Shown here: positions 48,096 through 56,422 of the stretch, piece by piece
How positions within the stretch are numbered: position 1 is the stretch's first letter
Layout of the letters: each line of letters begins with the position of its first letter
DNA from: Sphingomonas citri
GTDB taxonomy: Bacteria; Pseudomonadota; Alphaproteobacteria; Sphingomonadales; Sphingomonadaceae
Direction of reading: 5' to 3'
DNA: 64,000 bases
Assembly (NCBI RefSeq): GCF_019429485.1
Contig: NZ_JAHXZN010000002.1
Span: forward strand, 62,001-126,000
Program-made: the position numbers and the translations under genes
Notes under the pieces: generated by a model
The model's input: only the letters and a program-made list of their open reading frames with translations
Told to the model about the DNA's origin: nothing
The model's database searches: none

Positions 48096-48872
48096 TCACC
48101 GCCCGCTCCACTGCCCGGCGCGCTTCTCCACGAACGCTGCCATGCCTTCCTTCTGGTCGGCGGTGCCGAACAACGCGTGGAACAACCGGCGCTCGAACTG
48201 GACCCCCTGCGCCAGCGTCGTCTCGAACGCGGCGTTGACCATCTCCTTGTTGGCCATCGCGGCGAGCGGCGCCATCTCGGCGATCGTCGCGGCGGTGCGC
48301 AGCGCCTCGTCGAGCAGCTCGGCGGCGGGTACGACGCGGCTGACCAGTCCGGCGCGCTCGGCTTCGTCGGCATCGATCATCCGGCCGGTGAGCACCATCT
48401 CCATCGCCTTGGCCTTGCCGACCGCGCGCGCCAGCCGCTGCGAGCCGCCCATGCCCGGCGACACGCCCAGCTTGATCTCGGGCTGGCCGAACTTGGCGGT
48501 GTCCGCCGCCAGGATGAAGTCGCACATCATCGCCAGCTCGCAGCCGCCGCCCAGTGCATAGCCCGCCACCGCCGCGATCAGCGGCTTGCGCGTGCGAGTC
48601 AGCTGCTCGTAGCCCGCGAAGAAATTGCCCGCATACATGTCGGCGAAGCCCTGCCCCGCCATCTCCTTGATGTCGGCGCCCGCGGCGAAGGCGCGCTCGC
48701 TGCCGGTGAGCACGGCGCAGCGCTGCGCGGGATCGGCGTCATAATCCGCCAGGGCGCGCAGCAGCTCGGCGAGCACCTGCGAGTTGAGCGCGTTGAGCGC
48801 CTGGGGGCGGTTGAGCGTCAGCAGCGTCACCGCGTCGCGTCGCTCGACCAGGATCGTCTCATAGTCGGCCAT
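48096..48872 (-). CDS. Enoyl-CoA hydratase (crotonase family)
   Basis: 258 aa. Motifs: [14 protein letters not shown], the oxyanion-hole region [13 protein letters not shown], and [19 protein letters not shown], with the catalytic Glu residues in ELAMM and in [16 protein letters not shown]. In this cluster it probably hydrates methacrylyl-CoA to 3-hydroxyisobutyryl-CoA in valine breakdown. It lies 11 bases after the hydrolase gene. Confidence 0.92.
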   Translation of the reverse strand: MADYETILVERRDAVTLLTLNRPQALNALNSQVLAELLRALADYDADPAQRCAVLTGSERAFAAGADIKEMAGQGFADMYAGNFFAGYEQLTRTRKPLIAAVAGYALGGGCELAMMCDFILAADTAKFGQPEIKLGVSPGMGGSQRLARAVGKAKAMEMVLTGRMIDADEAERAGLVSRVVPAAELLDEALRTAATIAEMAPLAAMANKEMVNAAFETTLAQGVQFERRLFHALFGTADQKEGMAAFVEKRAGQWSGR

Positions 48873-48883
48873 GGGTCAGTCCC

Positions 48884-49927
48884 TCAATCGTGCGGTGTCC
48901 AGGCCTCGGCCTCGGGCAGCGGGGCGAAGATCTGGTCGATGACATGGTCGCTGACGCCCTCGGGCGTGGCGGGTTCCCAGCGCGGGGCGTTGTCCTTGTC
49001 GACGATCACCGCGCGCACGCCCTCGAGGAAGTCGTGGCGCTGCACCACGCGCGTGGCGACCGCATATTCCTGCCGCATCTCGTCGGCGAAATCGGCCATG
49101 CCCGCGCCATGCTTCAGCAGCTTGAGCGAGACCTTCATCGTCTGCGGCGACTTGGTGCGCAGCGTCGCCAGCGTCGCGCGCGCGAACGCGCTGTCGTCCG
49201 CCTCCAGCGCGGCGAACACCGCCTCGACCTCGTCCGAGGCGAACAGCCGGTCGATCGCTTCGCGCTGGTCGAGCAGCGCGGCGTGGCCGGGATCGACATG
49301 CGCGGTGTCGAGCAAGGCGCGCAGCTCGGCGGGGCGGGCGGCGATGTCGCGCTTAAGCGCATCGAGCCGCGCGCTCTCGACATAATGCGTCGCCAGCCCG
49401 AGCGCGTGGCAGGCCGCGCCGTCGACGCGCGCGCCGGTGAGCGCGAGATACTGGCCGATCCGCCCCGGCAGGCGCGAGAGATACCAGCCGCCGCCGACGT
49501 CGGGGAACAGGCCGATGCCGGTCTCGGGCATCGCCAGCCTGGTGTTCTCGGTGGCGACACGGTAGCGGCACGGCTGCGACAGGCCGACGCCGCCGCCCAT
49601 CGTCACCCCGTCCATGAACGCGACCACGTCCTTGGCGTAGGTGAACAGCCGGTGGTTCATCCGATATTCGACGTGGAAGAACGCGCGCGCCGCGCTGCCG
49701 TCGCCCGCGCCGCTCTCCGCGAGCAGGCGGATGTCGCCGCCGGCGCAGAAGCCGCGGCCCTCGGCATGGTCGATCGTGACGCAGCGGATCGTGTGGTCGC
49801 CGCGCCAGCGCTCGAGCGCGTCGAGCACGGCGGCGCACATCTCAGCGGTGAGCGCATGGAGCGCCTTGGGACGGTTGAGCCGCAGCTTGGCGACGCCGCC
49901 CTCGGTCTCGGCGATGAGGTCAGCCAT
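48884..49927 (-). CDS. 3-hydroxyisobutyryl-CoA hydrolase
   Basis: 347 aa, crotonase fold. It hydrolyses 3-hydroxyisobutyryl-CoA to 3-hydroxyisobutyrate. Motifs: LNRPKALHALTAEM, GRGFCAGGDIRLL, FMDGVTMGGGVGLSQPCRYRVATE, and PETGIGLFPDVGGGWYLSRLPG, the hallmark of this hydrolase subgroup. ATG 49927 (MADLIAETEGG) is chosen over a GTG three codons upstream on Shine-Dalgarno spacing. Confidence 0.93.
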   Translation of the reverse strand: MADLIAETEGGVAKLRLNRPKALHALTAEMCAAVLDALERWRGDHTIRCVTIDHAEGRGFCAGGDIRLLAESGAGDGSAARAFFHVEYRMNHRLFTYAKDVVAFMDGVTMGGGVGLSQPCRYRVATENTRLAMPETGIGLFPDVGGGWYLSRLPGRIGQYLALTGARVDGAACHALGLATHYVESARLDALKRDIAARPAELRALLDTAHVDPGHAALLDQREAIDRLFASDEVEAVFAALEADDSAFARATLATLRTKSPQTMKVSLKLLKHGAGMADFADEMRQEYAVATRVVQRHDFLEGVRAVIVDKDNAPRWEPATPEGVSDHVIDQIFAPLPEAEAWTPHD

Positions 49928-49980
49928 CAGATCCACCCTGCCACAGGTAGGGGGATGGCGATCCCTGCACCGCGCAACAC

Positions 49981-50066
49981 CGTCATCCCGGCCTTGAGCC
50001 GGGATCCATGCTTCCGCAAGCGCAGCGCACGCGGCGCAGTGGATCCCGGGTCAATCTCGGGATGAA
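49981..50066. repeat. Palindrome pair between hydrolase and acyl-CoA dehydrogenase genes
   Basis: CGTCATCCCGGCCTTGAGCC at 49981 and GGATCCCGGGTCAATCTCGG at 50041, in opposite orientation, lie within the minus-strand catabolic operon. They are a diverged form of the dispersed palindrome family. Confidence 0.65.
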
Positions 50067-50114
50067 GGCGGAGCATGTAGCTAGCACCAGTTCGGGAAAT
50101 CTGGCCTCCCCCCC

Positions 50115-51260
50115 TCATTGCCGGGTCAGCTCGCGGCCGACGATCATGCGCATCACCTGGTTGGTCCCCTCCAGGATCGAGTGGACGCGCAAGTCGCGCC
50201 AGAACCGCTCGATCGGATAGTCCTTGAGATAGCCGTAGCCGCCGTGCAGCTGCAGCGCGCGGTCGACGATCGACGAGCCGTTCTCGGTCGCCAGCCGCTT
50301 CGCCATCGCCGAGAAGCGCGACTTGTCGGGCGCGTCCGCGGTCACCTTGGCGGCGGCGAGGTAGAGCAGCGCCCGCGCCGCCTCCAGATCAGTCGCCATG
50401 TCCGCCAGCGTGAATTGCGTGTTCTGGAAGTCGGCGATCGGCTGGCCGAACTGCTGGCGCTCGCGCGCGTAGCGGATCGACTCGTCGAGGCAGCGCTGCG
50501 CCCCCCCGAGCGAGCAGGCGCCGATGTTGAGCCGCCCGCCGTCGAGCCCCGCCATCGCGATGCGGAACCCCTCGCCCTCCGTGCCGACCAGATTGGCGGC
50601 GGGCACGCGGCAGTCCTCGAAGATCACCTGCGCGGTCGGCGAGGCGTTCCAGCCGAGCTTGCGCTCGGGCGCGCCGAAGGACAGGCCGGGCGTGCCCTTC
50701 TCGACCACGATCGCGCTGATGCCGCGGCTCTTCTCCTCACCCGTTCGCACCATGCAGACGTACAGATCGTTATAGCCGGCGCCCGAGATGAACTGCTTGG
50801 TGCCGTTGAGCACGTAATCGTCGCCGTCGCGCCGCGCGCTCGTCTTCAGCGCCGCCGCGTCCGAGCCCGAGCCCGGCTCGGTGAGGCAGTAGCTGCCGAT
50901 CGTCTCCATGGTGACGAGGCCGGGCAGGAAGCGATCCTTGATCGCCGCCGAGCCGAAGCGATCGATCATCCAGGCCACCATATTGTGGATCGAGATGAAC
51001 GCGCTGGTGGCGGGGCAGCCATAGGCCATCGCCTCCATCACCAGCGCCGCCTCGAGCCGGCCAAGCGCGATCCCGCCCGACGCCTCGCTGACGTAGATCG
51101 CGCCGAAGCCGAGCTCGCCCGCCGCCTTCCACACGTCGACGGGATAGTGATGCGTCTCGTCCCACTCGGCCGCGTGCGGCGTGATGCGGTCGGCGGTGAA
51201 GCGGCGCGCGAGCTCCTGGATCTCGCGCTGGTCGTCAGTGAGGTCGAACTGGTCGGTCAT
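50115..51260 (-). CDS. Acyl-CoA dehydrogenase, likely isobutyryl-CoA dehydrogenase
   Basis: 381 aa FAD enzyme. Motifs: YCLTEPGSGSDAAALKTSA, KQFISGAGYNDLY, RQQFGQPIADFQNTQF, QLHGGYGYLKDYPIERFWRDLRV, and the catalytic Glu in HSILEGTNQVM. It would make methacrylyl-CoA from isobutyryl-CoA, the step before the enoyl-CoA hydratase. Substrate choice is inferred from the cluster. Start ATG 51260 (MTDQFDLTDDQREI). Confidence 0.93.
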   Translation of the reverse strand: MTDQFDLTDDQREIQELARRFTADRITPHAAEWDETHHYPVDVWKAAGELGFGAIYVSEASGGIALGRLEAALVMEAMAYGCPATSAFISIHNMVAWMIDRFGSAAIKDRFLPGLVTMETIGSYCLTEPGSGSDAAALKTSARRDGDDYVLNGTKQFISGAGYNDLYVCMVRTGEEKSRGISAIVVEKGTPGLSFGAPERKLGWNASPTAQVIFEDCRVPAANLVGTEGEGFRIAMAGLDGGRLNIGACSLGGAQRCLDESIRYARERQQFGQPIADFQNTQFTLADMATDLEAARALLYLAAAKVTADAPDKSRFSAMAKRLATENGSSIVDRALQLHGGYGYLKDYPIERFWRDLRVHSILEGTNQVMRMIVGRELTRQ

Positions 51261-51274
51261 GTCCTGCCTTGCGG

Positions 51275-51790
51275 TCAGCAGCGCCGGTAGCGCTGGACGT
51301 TGGGTGCCTCGGTGCGGACGAGGATGGTGCCGCCCTGCTCGAGCGTGAGGCGATCGCGCCGCTCCCATGTCGCGCCTTCGCCGCCATCGAAGCGGAGGTC
51401 CGCCACCACCTCATAGGGTGAGCGCTGCTCCAGCCGCTGCACGCGCGCCTTGGATTCATGGAAGCGGATCGTGTCGGCGTCGACGTTGATTCGCCCGGTC
51501 GCCTCGGTGTTGGCGAGCTGGCAGTCATCGTAGCTGACGCCCCAATAGCCGAGGAAGTCGGTCGGGAAGGCGCGGGCGCGCGCGGCGGTCTCAGTGGGGG
51601 CGGCGATCGGGACGCCCGCGCGCGCGGTGGTGGCGACGCCGTTCTGCGCGGCGGCGCGCTCGATCGCGGCCTGGGCGCGCGCCTCGTCGGCGGGCACGTC
51701 GTGGCGATTGTAGTCCGCCGCGTCGGGCGAGCAGGCCGCGAGCGTCGCCGCCAGCCCCGCCGTCATCGCCATCCGTCCGCTCCGCCGCAT
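51275..51790 (-). CDS. Uncharacterised lipoprotein in the valine cluster
   Basis: 171 aa. Signal peptide with lipobox TLAAC. The middle is Ala/Glu-rich (about residues 35-70), and the C-terminal half carries a strand-rich domain (FLGYWGVSYDDCQLANTEATG, then TWERRDRLTLEQGG) ending in Cys. Two internal Cys could form a disulfide. It sits 4 bases from mmsA and 14 from the acyl-CoA dehydrogenase, so it is cotranscribed with catabolic genes though it looks like an envelope protein. I do not recognise the family. Confidence 0.7.
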   Translation of the reverse strand: MRRSGRMAMTAGLAATLAACSPDAADYNRHDVPADEARAQAAIERAAAQNGVATTARAGVPIAAPTETAARARAFPTDFLGYWGVSYDDCQLANTEATGRINVDADTIRFHESKARVQRLEQRSPYEVVADLRFDGGEGATWERRDRLTLEQGGTILVRTEAPNVQRYRRC

Positions 51791-51794
51791 ATCG

Positions 51795-53348
51795 TCACCC
51801 CATCGTCGGGATCACGAACGCGTCCTGCACGCGCGAGGGTCCACCGTCCTCGCTGCCGCTGGGAAGCGCAGACCCGTCGGGCCAGCGCTGCGTGACGGTC
51901 TTGACCTTGGTCCAGAAGCGCACGCCCTCGGTGCCGTGCTGGTTGACGTCGCCAAAGGCGCTGCGCTTCCAGCCGCCGAAGCTGTGATAGGCGATCGGCA
52001 CCGGGATCGGCACGTTGATCCCGACCATGCCGACGTTGACGCGCGCGGCGAACTCGCGCGCGGCATGGCCGTTGCGGGTGAAGATCGCGACGCCGTTGCC
52101 GTATTGATGCGCGCTCGGCAGCCGCAGCGCACTATCGAAGTCGGGCGCGCGAACGATCTGGAGCACCGGGCCGAAGATCTCCTCCTGATAGGATCGCATC
52201 TGCGGCGTGACGCGGTCGAGCAGCGTCGGGCCGACGAAGAAGCCCTTCTCATGCCCCTGGAGCGTGAAGCCGCGGCCGTCGACGACGAGCTCCGCCCCCT
52301 CCTCGACCGCGGTGCCGATCCATTCCTCGACGCGCTTCTTGTGCGCGGCGTTGACCACCGGTCCGTAATGCGCCTCGGCATCGGCCGAGACGCCGACGCG
52401 CAGGCTCCGGATCGCGGGGATCAGCTTGTCGCGCAGGCGCTCCGCGGTCTGCTCGCCGACCGGGACCACCACGGGCAACGCCATGCAGCGCTCGCCCGCC
52501 GAACCGAAGGCGGCGCCGGCGAGATCGGCGACGACCTGGTCGAGGTCGGCGTCGGGCATGACGATGCCGTGGTTCTTGGCCCCGCCCATCGCCTGGACGC
52601 GCTTCCCTGCGTCGACGCCGCGACGGTAGACGTAATGCGCGATGTCGGACGAACCGACGAAGCTCACCGCCGCGATCGCGGGATGGTCGAGGATCGCGTC
52701 GACCATCTCCTTGTCGCCGTGAACGACCTGGAGGATGCCTTCCGGCGCGCCCGCCTCGAGCATCAGCTCGGCGAGCCGCACCGGCACACTCGGGTCGCGC
52801 TCGGACGGCTTGAGCAGGAAGGCGTTGCCGCAGGCGATCGCGACGCCGAACATCCACATCGGGATCATCGCGGGGAAGTTGAACGGCGTGATGCCCGCGC
52901 CGATGCCGAGCGGCTGCCGCATCGAGAATACGTCGATCCCGGGCCCGGCGCCCTGCGTATACTCGCCCTTGAGCAGGTGCGGGATGCCGCAGGCGAACTC
53001 GATCACCTCGAGCCCGCGCTGGATGTCGCCTCTAGAGTCGGCAATCACCTTGCCGTGCTCGGACGAGAGCAGCCGCGCCAGCGCTTCCATCTCGCGCTCG
53101 ACCAGCTCCTTGAACCGGAACATCACGCGCGCGCGCCGCTGCGGATTGGTCGCGGCCCAGCCGGGCTGCGCCGCCTGCGCCGCCGCTACCGCGCGATCGA
53201 GGTCGGCGGCGGTGCCGAGCGTCACGCGCGCCTGCACTTGCCCGGTGTTGGGGTCGTAGACGTCCCCGCCGCGCCCGCCTTCCCTCGCAGCGCCACCGCC
53301 GCCCGCGGACGCCGCCGCGCCGGCGATGTGATGGTCGATGGTGCGCAT
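51795..53348 (-). CDS. mmsA: CoA-acylating methylmalonate-semialdehyde dehydrogenase
   Basis: 517 aa ALDH-family enzyme converting methylmalonate semialdehyde to propionyl-CoA and CO2, or malonate semialdehyde to acetyl-CoA. Motifs: LLSSEHGKVIADSRGDIQRGLEV, ITPFNFPAMIPMWM, FVGSSDIAHYVYRRG, and the catalytic Cys in GSAGERCMALPVVVPVG. The start at 53348 follows the divergent LysR gap. A Gly/Ala-rich N-terminal insertion (about residues 12-28) is unusual for the family. Confidence 0.95.
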   Translation of the reverse strand: MRTIDHHIAGAAASAGGGGAAREGGRGGDVYDPNTGQVQARVTLGTAADLDRAVAAAQAAQPGWAATNPQRRARVMFRFKELVEREMEALARLLSSEHGKVIADSRGDIQRGLEVIEFACGIPHLLKGEYTQGAGPGIDVFSMRQPLGIGAGITPFNFPAMIPMWMFGVAIACGNAFLLKPSERDPSVPVRLAELMLEAGAPEGILQVVHGDKEMVDAILDHPAIAAVSFVGSSDIAHYVYRRGVDAGKRVQAMGGAKNHGIVMPDADLDQVVADLAGAAFGSAGERCMALPVVVPVGEQTAERLRDKLIPAIRSLRVGVSADAEAHYGPVVNAAHKKRVEEWIGTAVEEGAELVVDGRGFTLQGHEKGFFVGPTLLDRVTPQMRSYQEEIFGPVLQIVRAPDFDSALRLPSAHQYGNGVAIFTRNGHAAREFAARVNVGMVGINVPIPVPIAYHSFGGWKRSAFGDVNQHGTEGVRFWTKVKTVTQRWPDGSALPSGSEDGGPSRVQDAFVIPTMG

Positions 53349-53390
53349 CGCCTCTCCTTTATCTCTTCCGTTCGCTGTGCGACCCGGCGC

Positions 53391-53419
53391 GGTTGCAGGC
53401 AAGCGGCAATTCTGCAACC
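53391..53419. promoter_or_regulatory. Inverted repeat GGTTGCAG-N13-CTGCAACC in the mmsA/lysR gap
   Basis: Perfect 8-base arms at 53391-53398 and 53412-53419 flank a 13-base spacer in the 81-base gap between divergent mmsA and the LysR gene. The centre is 25 bases from the LysR ATG. Position and symmetry fit a LysR-type recognition site controlling both genes. Confidence 0.7.
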
Positions 53420-53429
53420 TCGGCCTGCG

Positions 53430-54341
53430 ATGATGCAGCCGATCGCCTGGAACGACCTGCAGGATTTCCTCGCGGTGGCGCGCACCGGCCAGATCGCGCG
53501 CGCCGCCGTGCTGCTCGGCGTCGACGCCACCACCGTCGGTCGGCGGCTGCGCCGACTCGAGGCCCGGCTGGGCCGGACCCTGTTCGAGCAGACCCGCGAG
53601 GGGCAGGTGCTCACCGAGGCGGGCGAAACGCTGCTCGCGCAGGTCGAGCAGATGGCCAGCGCGGCGGAGCGCATCGGCGAGGGTGCCGATCCGCCCGGCG
53701 CGCTCACCGGCACGCTGCGGGTGAGCGTGTCGGAGGGCTTCGGCATCTGGCTGGTGGCGCAGCATCTCGAGTCGTTCGCGGCGGTGCATCCGGCGCTGAC
53801 GATCGACCTGGTGGCGAACTCGGGCTTCCTCAGCCCGTCGCGGCGCGAGGCCGACGTCGCCGTGTTGCTGGCAAGGCCGCGCCACGGCCCTGTGGTGGCG
53901 AGTAAGTTGTCCGACTATGCGCTCCACCTCTATGCGGCGCGTTCGCTGGTGGAGCGTGACGGCGTGCCGACCTTGGCGACGCTGGGGAAGCGCCATCGGC
54001 TGGTCGGCTACATCCCCGATCTGTTGTACGCGCCCGAGCTGCGATACCTGCACGAGATCGATTCGGCGCTCGCGCCGACGCTGCGCAGTTCGAGCATCAA
54101 CGCGCAGGCTCGGCTCATCGCAGCGGGCGCCGGTGTGGGGGTTTTGCCACACTTCATCGGTGGCCACGATGAGTCGCTGCTGCGGGTGATCCCTGATGTG
54201 GCGATCACGCGCGGCTTCTGGCTGGTCACACACCGTGACACGCGACAGTTGCGGCGGGTCCGCGCATTCCGTCATTGGTTAACACAATTGATCGATCAGC
54301 AGCGTGATCGACTGCTGCCGGCTTGCAACACTGTCCCATGA
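53430..54341 (+). CDS. LysR-family transcriptional regulator
   Basis: 303 aa from ATG 53430 (MMQPIAWNDLQDFL). The winged helix-turn-helix is clear: FLAVARTGQIARAAVLLGVDATTVGRRLRRLEARLGRTLFEQTREGQVLTEAG. The effector domain follows (LRVSVSEGFGIWLVAQHL onward). Divergent orientation from mmsA suggests it activates the valine cluster, perhaps with a pathway intermediate as inducer. The DNA-binding helix begins at residue 22 and is intact. Confidence 0.93.
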   Translation: MMQPIAWNDLQDFLAVARTGQIARAAVLLGVDATTVGRRLRRLEARLGRTLFEQTREGQVLTEAGETLLAQVEQMASAAERIGEGADPPGALTGTLRVSVSEGFGIWLVAQHLESFAAVHPALTIDLVANSGFLSPSRREADVAVLLARPRHGPVVASKLSDYALHLYAARSLVERDGVPTLATLGKRHRLVGYIPDLLYAPELRYLHEIDSALAPTLRSSSINAQARLIAAGAGVGVLPHFIGGHDESLLRVIPDVAITRGFWLVTHRDTRQLRRVRAFRHWLTQLIDQQRDRLLPACNTVP

Positions 54342-54453
54342 TAAACTCTTAACACAGGACATTTTTCTGGACTCACACGGCTGTCTACGTAGAGAGGGAG
54401 CATCGCGCTTCCTTAACCGTTGGTCGGTTCGGAAACAGGGATAGGTCTGATCG

Positions 54454-55128
54454 ATGATTAGCTGGCGTCGCCCGCTCACCCTGATGTGGCACCTCACGAT
54501 CGCGCGCGTCGCGATCGGCGGGCTGGTCGGCGTGGCCGCGGTCGGCAGCTATGGCGCTCTGGGCGGCACGATCGGCGGGCTCGGTATCGCCGAGGCGTCG
54601 GCAAAGGTCGCGCGCCTGGTCGACCTGCCCGATCCCGCCGCGATCCTCGGCGCGCGTTCGCCTGGCGGCCGCGATGCCGGCGCGACGTTCACTACCAAGC
54701 CTGCCAAGCAGCGGCTGGCGTCGCGTCCGCGCGTGCCAGTGCCCGGTGCGCCGCGCGAGCGCGTGCTGAGCAACGTGCGCGAGCGGCCGAGCATCGGCTG
54801 GGCGCCGCCCTATGTCGAGCTGCCCGCGACGCCGCTCGCCTTCGGGCCGGGCGTGCCGGTGGGTGACGTGCCGCTCACCCCGGCCGCGCTCGGGCCGCTG
54901 CCGCCGGGCGGCGGCTTCACCCCGACGACGCCGTTCATCCCGGGCGGTGGCACCGGCGGCGGTGGAGGCGGCGGCGGTGGCGGCGGCGGTGGCGACGATG
55001 TCGTCCCTCCCCCTGCAGTGCCTGAGCCCGCTACCTGGGCGACGATGATTCTCGGCTTCCTGATGGTCGGCGGCGCGCTGCGCCGCGTCGCGCGCCGCCG
55101 CGCGGCGGAGGCCGACGCGGCCGCATGA
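54454..55128 (+). CDS. PEPxxWA-CTERM protein with poly-Gly tract
   Basis: 224 aa. N-terminal hydrophobic segment (IARVAIGGLVGVAAVGSYGALGG) works as signal or anchor. The middle is Pro-rich with a near-continuous Gly run (about residues 165-181). The C-terminus is a PEPxxWA sorting signal: PEPATWATMILGFLMVGG at about 190, then a basic RRVARRRA tail. Proteins of this class are thought to be processed by an exosortase and delivered to the surface. It overlaps the next gene, an L,D-transpeptidase, by 4 bases. The body has no recognisable domain. Confidence 0.85.
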   Translation: MISWRRPLTLMWHLTIARVAIGGLVGVAAVGSYGALGGTIGGLGIAEASAKVARLVDLPDPAAILGARSPGGRDAGATFTTKPAKQRLASRPRVPVPGAPRERVLSNVRERPSIGWAPPYVELPATPLAFGPGVPVGDVPLTPAALGPLPPGGGFTPTTPFIPGGGTGGGGGGGGGGGGGDDVVPPPAVPEPATWATMILGFLMVGGALRRVARRRAAEADAAA

Positions 55129-55757
55129 GCCGGCTCGCCGGCGTGGCGGTCGCGCTCGCCGCGGCCGGCGTCGGCGCGCTCGGCATGGCGTGGTGGAGCC
55201 GGCCGGCGACGTCGCCCCTGCCTTCGCCCAGCGCTTCCCCGGCCGTGCCGGCGACCACGATCGGCAGCTATGGTACGCGGGTGAGCTACCCCGCCGGGCG
55301 CGAGCCGTCGCTTTCCGCGCCCGATGGCACGCCGCTGCTAGTGCACAGCCTACTCCGCGTCGACCGCCCGATGCATTTCGGCGACTATGTCTGGAACGAG
55401 AGCGGCGTTCCCGCGGGAGGCGACACGCGCATCCGCGTCGATCTGTCGCGCCAGCTCATGTCGGTGTTCCGCGGCGGGCACGAGATCGGCACTGCGGTGA
55501 TCCTCTACGGCACCGATCACAAACCGACGCCGACGGGTACCTTCCCGATCCTCGCGCGCGCGCGACTGCACCAGTCGACGCTCTACGACGCCGAGATGCC
55601 CTACATGCTGCGGCTCACAGATGACGGGGTCGCGATCCACGCCAGCGCGGTGCGGCGCGGCTATGCCACGCACGGCTGCGTCGGCATCCCCGAGGATTTC
55701 GCGCGCCGCGTCTTCGCCGCCAGCGCGCGCGGCGACCTCGTCACGATCACCGCGTAA
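55125..55757 (+). CDS. L,D-transpeptidase (YkuD domain)
   Basis: 210 aa. An N-terminal membrane-targeting segment (GVAVALAAAGVGALGMAWW) precedes the YkuD domain at about residues 100-205 (IRVDLSRQLMSVFRGG, TDHKPTPTGTFPIL). The catalytic motif is IHASAVRRGYATHGCVGIP with H172 and C185. It would form 3-3 peptidoglycan crosslinks or attach proteins to peptidoglycan in the periplasm. The ATGA overlap with the upstream PEPxxWA gene means coupled translation, an unusual partnership that suggests the two act together. Confidence 0.9.
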   Translation: MSRLAGVAVALAAAGVGALGMAWWSRPATSPLPSPSASPAVPATTIGSYGTRVSYPAGREPSLSAPDGTPLLVHSLLRVDRPMHFGDYVWNESGVPAGGDTRIRVDLSRQLMSVFRGGHEIGTAVILYGTDHKPTPTGTFPILARARLHQSTLYDAEMPYMLRLTDDGVAIHASAVRRGYATHGCVGIPEDFARRVFAASARGDLVTITA

Positions 55758-55856
55758 ACATAGCTTACCCGCCGCTAACCGTGTTTGGCGACCGGTTGGC
55801 AAGTGGCCGGCCGGTACATCGCCCTCCTGGATCGAGCATCAGGAAGGGTCCCGGAC

Positions 55857-56384
55857 ATGCCGCGCGCCCACGCGCCCCGCCGGCTCATCGCCGCCGTCGC
55901 CGCCCTGCTGGCCGCCCCGCTGCTGAGCGGCGCGGCGAGCTTCTCGCAGACGTTCGACGCGCGCGTGCTCGCGGCGCACAATCACGAGCGCGCCTCGGTC
56001 GGCCTCGCCCCGTTGCGGTGGAACCGCGAGCTGGTCCAGTCGGCGCAGCGCTGGGCCGACTATCTCGCCAGCACCGGCCGCTTCGAGCACGCGCCCGAGC
56101 GCCATTATGATCCCGAGGGCGAGAACCTCTGGGCCGGCACGCGCGGCTATTTCACGCCCGAGGCAATGGTCAACGGCTGGATCCGCGAGAAGCGCTACTT
56201 CCGCCCGGGCGTGTTCCCGTACAACAGCGTGACCGGCCGCGTCGACGACGTCGGCCACTACACCCAGCTGATGTGGCGCGACACCGACGAGGTCGGCTGC
56301 GCGGTGGCGCGCGGCGGCGAGGAAGACGTGCTGGTGTGCCGCTATAAGAACGCGGGCAATTACCTGGGCGAACGGCCGTTCTGA
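55857..56384 (+). CDS. Secreted CAP-domain protein (SCP/PR1 type)
   Basis: 175 aa. Signal peptide (LIAAVAALLAAPLLSGAASF), then the CAP domain: LAAHNHERASVGLAPLRWNRELVQSAQRWADYL, GENLWAGTRGYF, VGHYTQLMWRDTDEVGCAVARG, LVCRYKNAGNYLG. ATG 55857 has an AGGAAGGG Shine-Dalgarno. Two Cys (in VGCAV and LVCRY) could form the conserved disulfide. Bacterial CAP proteins have poorly defined roles, often in the envelope; it lies 99 bases from the L,D-transpeptidase on the same strand. Confidence 0.9.
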   Translation: MPRAHAPRRLIAAVAALLAAPLLSGAASFSQTFDARVLAAHNHERASVGLAPLRWNRELVQSAQRWADYLASTGRFEHAPERHYDPEGENLWAGTRGYFTPEAMVNGWIREKRYFRPGVFPYNSVTGRVDDVGHYTQLMWRDTDEVGCAVARGGEEDVLVCRYKNAGNYLGERPF

Positions 56385-56422
56385 GCGGCTAGACCAGTCC
56401 ACGGTCGAGCGAACGCCTCCTC

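Noticed and set aside
54940..55000. Poly-Gly codon run as an assembly artefact
   Set aside because: The reading frame stays open through to a proper PEPxxWA signal and the coupled downstream gene, so the tract is probably real although its exact length is uncertain.
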